This document shows, piece by piece, positions 58,084 to 64,000 of a DNA stretch of 64,000 nucleotides. The position numbers and the translations under genes are program-made. Within the stretch, counting starts at the first letter, position 1; each line of letters starts with the position of its first letter. The notes below the pieces were generated by a model. The model saw only the letters and a program-made list of their open reading frames with translations, did not search any database and was not told the origin of the DNA. Location of the stretch: the NCBI GenBank assembly GCA_030280995.1, contig JASXTE010000008.1:26380693-26444692 (forward strand), read 5' to 3'. The stretch is from Hemileia vastatrix (lineage: Eukaryota; Basidiomycota; Pucciniomycetes; Pucciniales; Zaghouaniaceae).

Positions 58084-61000
58084 CATTGTGAAAAAATTTG
58101 AGAGGGGTGAAAAAGCAGAAAAGGTGAGAAAAGTTAAAAAGTGTGTCAAAAGAGGCAGCAAAAAACTGAAGGTGGACCCTATTCTTTGGACAAAAAACAG
58201 AGTCCACCCTTTTAGTTTTCAGCACTTTTTTTTTATCTTATGAAATAATCAATACCTCTACTGTCTTGCTATATGTACACCTCCATCCACAAACAATGCA
58301 GCTTTATTGGATGATGGCATTAAATCCTTCAATTTATTACAGAATATTTATTAATATACAGATATTATCCATAAAATACTATTTCACTTTCTTAGAAATT
58401 ATTTTACAAAATGCTTCTGATAACTACAAATTAGATAGAAAAAAAATTAGGAACATTTTTATAAAAAGTTTGAAAAAATGAACATAAACTATTTAAAAAT
58501 TTTCAATTAATGCTCTTAATAATTTCATGAGATGAATGTATTTTAATTTAAACTTAATGATTAATTCTTTTGATGAGACTAAAAAAATCTTTGAATTTAA
58601 TTATTTAATCAGAATAAAGATTTAACAAAAAATACATTTTAAAGTTTCAACTTTTTCTTGATATTTTTTATAATTACTTTAAATACATAAATAAGTACCT
58701 GTAATAACTATGAATTTGAGAAAATAAAATATGTAAGATTTCTTAACATATGTACCATTATCAATTCAGTAAAAAAATAAACCACTTGAGTCCTGTATTT
58801 TACTACACTATTTTAACTTCAATGACTATACAAGTTTTTACATCAATATATAAATTATTATTTATTGAAATTAGATTGAACTACCAATGAGATCTGTTGT
58901 ACAACTGTGTTTAAAATGAATTTAAACTATGAGAAAAAAATTTAATTTTTAAAAAATTTATATTAGATTTTCAAATTTTAAAATTAAGTGTATTTTTATA
59001 TCAAAAAATTATAAATTAAATAATTTTCAGTTCCAAAAATAAATAGAGGTTATTGATCATTTTGAAAAAAATACTATATAAAAATTGATTGTACTTCTAT
59101 TTTCTATTATTATGATATGCCTTTTTTTCCATACAACATTTTAAGAAAATTAATATGATCAAGACTCACAAATGATAAGATTTATAAAAGGTAGCAGATC
59201 TTCTGTTTAATTTAAAAAAATTTAAAGATGAAATTTTTTTAAATACAAATTATTTAGGTGCTTCTTATTATCTTCTTTTTTATTGGATATATATATATAA
59301 GCTCAAGTGAAGCCTAAAAATATAACCTGTGCAGTTTTTTGTAAAAGGGAATAAATATCATTATATTAATTGATATTTTTATACAAGAAAAGTATAAAAC
59401 TAATTTTAGCTTAAATAGTTACTGAAGAGATGAAAGATTCTCTTTTTAAATTAATTTTTATAAATATAAATTAATACTGTTATATATTTTCCATAATGCA
59501 AGTACTATAAATATTAATATTGTCTTTTTTCTAATAAAGTTTCATATTGATTTTATATTATACACTTTTACATTGGATAGCACCATAATATAATGCTAAA
59601 CTGTCAGTTTAAGTATCATATTTCTAATAAATGATTTATAAATCCTTAAGCCATATACTTTTACTTGAGAATAAGTTTTTAATTTTGAGTTGTGAATTAA
59701 TTCTGATAATTCATTTTTATAGAAATTATAAGTGTATACCTCATCCAGTTTCTTTATTTATATTTGAGCACCATGAGATTGAGGAATTATGTCTATTAAT
59801 TTAGAATATGAAGTAAGTTTTATATTAACCAAAATTTAATATTTTTAATGCTATTCTTTTCCAATACTGATATATAGAAATACCTATTTTATCTCTTGTA
59901 CAAAATAAACATCATATAGTAGATCTTCAATGAGAAACTGATAGAATCATAAAAAACACCACTTCAACCTACTACAGAGAGTCCTTGAAAAATATAAAAG
60001 TCTAAAATTAAATTTTAAACACCTCTTTTCACACCAGAAATTTCTTTTAAATTTGTGGTCTATATTGTCTGGAGAGCACTTTTATTATCCCAAAAAATAA
60101 TATTCAAGGACACTTTAGATTTAAAATTACATTTTGAAGAATTTTATATTTTTATGTTTATTTTATCTTAAAGATTTTTTTTAGTTTATATGTCTTTTTG
60201 TCACATTAAAAATTTACTAAGTAGTGATTAATTTTAAAATTCATGAAATAACTCTACCAACTCATAATATTCTTATTAAATGGTGGTAAAATATATTACA
60301 AAAATTTCTATAATCTCAGCTTTTTGTTTCTTTTAATAAGGTTATAATATGAAATTCTTAGTGTTTTAGGAATATATAGAACTTTGAAAGGCAGAAATTA
60401 ATTTTATTTTACTTTTAATAATCCTTTTGAATTTGAAAATCTCAAAAACTGGGTTAAACTCTACTATCATTAGAAATGAACTACCTTCAAGAAATATATA
60501 CAAATAATATTTAAAATAATACTTCTTAGTATAAAGAAGGTGTGATACTCCTTTAATGAGTCAAAAATCAGGAAAAAACACAAACCTGTATTTGAACTCT
60601 TTAGTTGTTTCTGTTTTCCACTGAGTTCTAGGATATAAAATTTAAGAATTTTGATGGTTAAATGGGTTTTTCAAATAAATTAATTTAACTGAAAATTATT
60701 ATAATGCATAATCAAAAATTATAAATTTAAATCAAAGAAAAAAATAAGTTTATACATTCCAGACTTAAAAATAAAAGTATCAAATTCTGAGTTGACATGA
60801 ATTTTCAACAAAATCAGTCACAGATTGTGTTTTATATGTTTTCCAAAAAAATTAATGAAATAATTAATCCAGTTAAAAGTGTCATATTTGTAATGAATAA
60901 TACAATTTTCCATCCTTTTATTGATCAATTTCAATTCAAAATTAACATTTAAATATGTTTCATTAAAAAATTCTGTGATCTAATCTGATTTTTAAGCTAT

Positions 61001-61089
61001 ACTTATTTTATTTTATTAATTTTTTATTAAAATCTCAATATCCTTTCAGTAAAGATCCATCCATCCTTGGAAAAGAGCGCAAGATGAGG
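58084..61089. other. AT-rich region without recognised genes
   Basis: Very AT-rich sequence with short ORFs only. Nothing matches the retroelements here. It may be the interior of a second TIR element whose right end is at 61203, but no left end was found. Confidence 0.6.
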
Positions 61090-61203
61090 TCAAAGTAAAG
61101 CTCAGTATGAGTTCAGTATGGGTTCAGTCTGAGTTCCATCTAAGTTCCATCTGAATTCAAGTTGAGGACTTGCTAGCAAGTCCCTCTCAAATATTGTGTG
61201 GTG
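61090..61203 (-). repeat. Right end of a second TIR element with subterminal repeats
   Basis: 61166-61203 ends ATATTGTGTGGTG and carries the 18-bp perfect palindrome GGACTTGCTAGCAAGTCC. It is like the right TIR at 38810-38848 in layout and is followed by ATA. Just inside, 61100-61160 repeats AGTTCAGTATGG, AGTTCCATCTAAG and close variants. Confidence 0.65.
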
Positions 61204-62533
61204 ATATGTGATAATATTTTCTCAACAAATGTTTTTTTACCTTCCTTTCACCTATCACTTTTCTCTCCTCCTTTTTCTTTCACTCCCTTTCCCACAAATT
61301 TTAACCTGTTTCTTGTCCCATAAAATTTCTCCCCACTCCTTCCAATACCTTCTATCAACAATCAAACCCATTCTGATCCCTTTTTCTCTCCTCTATTGTA
61401 TTGATGGCCACTTTAAACCCATTTTACTTCCCTCTATACCCTTTTTTTCAAACCATATCTTCAATTTTTATCATCACCCTCTGCCTTTCTCTACACTTAC
61501 CCTCTAATCAATCTCTTTTAATTTCCATCGCAGAAAAATCCTCTTGGTTTCTATGAGCTATAACAGGAATAAAGGTCTGGGGAAGTGATAAATAGGGATG
61601 GGAATAAGTGGAAAGGGGTAGGGATGCTTGTAAAAGGTCAGAGTGAGTTTAATAGCAGAAGAAAGGGTTTTAAATCATTAAAATAATTGTGTTTATAGAA
61701 AAGAAAAAAATTTCAACAGGGGAATAATACTTAAGATAATTTTTTATGTAAGAAAGAAGGTAGGAATGGAGAGGTAAGTAATAGTGTTCTACAAAATAAA
61801 ATAATAATAAAACATGAGAAATATGTTATATAGAATGGAAACAGGAATAGAATCAACTCAAAAAAACAAATGGAAATTAAACAACCCATTATTATACTAT
61901 TCATTCTATTAAGATTTCATTTTATGTCTTTCTTTTTTCATATTTTAAAGATAAAGGGTTAATATATTGAAAAAAATACTATTACAAGCATATCTATTTT
62001 ATTTATTGAATAGAAAACAGAATAGATATTTATATTTTAGCTTAATTTTATCACCAATGTATTATTCCCTTCATTTTTAAATGTGTTTTATATTTTTCAG
62101 ATATTTTAAATATTAATAATGGTTAATAAAATCTTTTTGAATAATTAGAATTAAATTTTTGTTTCAAATTCTTACTGGGGAAATTTGATGGAAGACATTA
62201 ATTCCCAAAATATTTTTCTTGAATGATTTACTATAGTGTTTTATAATTTCACCATATATTATCAATTAAGTAATTATTTTGAATATTTAAGATCACCTTT
62301 CTTTAATTTAAATTAGAGTTTGTCTAGTTTTATATGCAACAAAGTATAAAATTATTTTAAAAATTTTGTAGCTTTCCAGACTGGCTTAGCTGTGGGGAGA
62401 GCTGATTTCAACATACCATTACAAAATTGTGTTTTTAAGCCCTCAAAATTGTTTCAAAAAATGTTCACATCTCTTCAATAAATAATCAATCTATCTCCAC
62501 CAGAGCTTAAACATATTTTCACACTTTATTCAT
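61204..62533. other. AT-rich region without recognised genes
   Basis: A 99-codon plus ORF at 61208-61507 is a low-complexity Phe/Leu/Pro/Ser run from C/T-rich DNA and has no recognisable domain. Nothing else is seen. Confidence 0.6.
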
Positions 62534-63670
62534 TGTCAGTGAATGCTAGTATCTAAGTATAATTTAATAGTAAATATTAATGGTCTAACTACTTATTGAT
62601 AAATGAGTTAGTGATTAAAACTCAGGGGAAGACTAATTAAGAAGTCATTCTCAATATAAACTCACAATGCTTAGATTTTTATGCATGCTAGTGGTGGAAA
62701 ATAGATAAATAAAATATAGTTATAGCTTATATAAAGAAAATATCAATTTATAAATGCTTTATAATATATTTATTTATGATAATAATTGTGTTATAGTTTT
62801 TATTTGAATTGTAGTGAGTAAGTGATGTCTAATAACCCGTCAAATCTTCCCTTACTTATACCAAAATCCACTGGAGGGCACAGACCTTCAATCCAGATGA
62901 TTTCAGTGCTATCCCCAGTACTTACAGCACTTTGAGGGCCCATCACCTCCCCATGGCATCTACTTCAAGAAGTTTCAACACCCAGACCTCCAGTAAGGAC
63001 CCTCCACCACAATTAATGATACCACAGACCCATACCATAAATAGAATAAACAGATAAAAGGGGATACCATAAAGAGACAGGTAAAATAACTTATCCAAAG
63101 AGTACATAATGAAACCCAAAGAATATAAAGGAACCAAATTTACTTTCCAAGCATCCATATTAATTCAATAATCTTATCCCAACCCATAAATCCATGAAAA
63201 TTAATCAAAGGAATCAGATTAAGTTGTCCAAACTAGATATATGTGCCTGAAAAAGTTTTATATGCTTGTGTAGGTGTTGTGAGTCCACTGAATACATCCA
63301 TATGACCTAAAATAAGCAGAAAAATAAAGGCTATAGGCTATTAATAGGTTAAAATCCACTTATAAACCTAAATATATATAATATAACTACATATTTCACT
63401 GAATATGAGGTTTATGTATACATATAAGCTTATGTATGTCTATAATTACTTAATATCACTTAAGATAAGTATATTATGACTCCATTTAAATCTTAATAAG
63501 TATTATAAGGCTATGGATAAGCTATTTATACTACTATAAGTCATATAATAGTGTAATAATTATATATATAAGTATTATAATCTTGATTTTAGGTTATTAG
63601 CTTAATTTAATTAAGGTTATCTTATTTTAAACATTAGGAGTACTCAGTCCTGGGGACTCCTAGCCTGAAA
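62534..63670 (-). repeat. Degenerate solo LTR of the element 1 family
   Basis: It is similar to 3904-5080 across its length (GCTAGTGGTGGAAAATAGA, CAGACCTTCAATCCAGATGA, TACTCAGTCCT), starting TGTCAGT and ending CTGAAA. No primer-binding site or gag follows on the minus side, so it is a solo LTR. Flanks TTCAT and TTACT are not a clean duplication. Confidence 0.8.
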
Positions 63671-63738
63671 TTACTCCTTATTTTTTAATCACTACCTCAA
63701 TGTGTGCTCAACTAGATATGAATTTAAGTTCAATGTAG

Positions 63739-63776
63739 TGGACTTGCTAGAAAGTCTGCCCTCATATTGTGTGGTT
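63739..63776 (-). repeat. Remnant TIR end
   Basis: GGACTTGCTAGAAAGTC ... CATATTGTGTGGT resembles 61166-61203, but one palindrome arm and the terminal G are changed. From here to 64000 nothing else is recognised. Confidence 0.5.
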
Positions 63777-64000
63777 CCTTCTACTCATACTACTTATATG
63801 CTAGAATATTTTCTTACTAAATCCATTCCCAATAAACATATGATTTCCTTTTGTAATGCTTGTGGTCTTTCATCTGAAATTCTGAAGCAGGGAGGGTTTC
63901 AGAATAATCATCTTGCATAAATTTCATTTCCTGTATTGTTGTTATTTTCTCAGATATATTAGGGGGTATCAATGTTCAAGGATCCGCAATTAGGGATCAG

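Noticed and set aside
58081..58110. Left end of the second TIR element (TTTGAGAGGGG)
   Set aside because: Only about 10 bases agree with the expected end and CACCAC is absent; probably chance.
61208..61507. Plus ORF of 99 codons as a membrane protein
   Set aside because: It comes from a C/T-rich low-complexity tract, with no conserved motif and no supporting neighbours.

Overview
The window is almost wholly repetitive DNA from a filamentous fungus, most likely a basidiomycete. The evidence is AT-rich sequence, short GTAAGT-type introns of 55-69 nt in the few spliced genes, and Ty3/Gypsy polyproteins of kinds common in Basidiomycota. Rust-like lineages are a guess from the look of elements 1 and B; I cannot assign a genus. 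I see no confident single-copy host gene, no rRNA or tRNA gene and no CRISPR array.

Layout, with all retroelement coding on the minus strand. Element 1 (LTR 3904-5080; one open gag-pol frame from 3392 that runs off the left edge) is inserted in the integrase of element 2 (5081 to about 13073). Next come a solo LTR of family B (about 13074-13895) and a 3' LTR fragment of the element-4 family (13896-14415). Two plus-strand Cys-rich genes follow (14466-15096 and 15688-17015). Element 3 spans 17006-47896. It is split by two younger insertions: complete element B (19664-28167, 5-bp target duplication AAAGC) and a 10.5-kb terminal-inverted-repeat (TIR) element (28342-38848, probable 3-bp target duplication ATA). 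Right of element 3 are a decayed copy of the plus-strand gene (47897-48799), element 4 (about 48800-58083), an AT-rich stretch with a second TIR end (61166-61203), and a degenerate solo LTR of the element 1 family (62534-63670).

The three related elements 2, 3 and 4 share an unusual plan. Protease is in the gag frame, and pol follows in the -1 frame at a T TTT TTA heptamer (elements 3 and 4). Their primer-binding site fits 23 nt of a tRNA 3' end, and a short motif recurs through their pol genes and 3' regions. Element B has the more usual gag / protease-pol order, with A AAA AAC directly before the gag stop codons. Element B, and the element-4 type at 14415-17015, carry plus-strand (antisense) Cys-rich genes next to the 3' LTR; the one in B is intact although its gag-pol has six nonsense codons.

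The most unusual object is the 10.5-kb TIR element. Its 39-bp TIRs begin CACCAC and contain a TGCTAGCA-centred palindrome that is conserved by paired substitutions. It has no convincing gene and is filled by about 13 tandem units of about 600 bp, each carrying a 46-bp palindrome.
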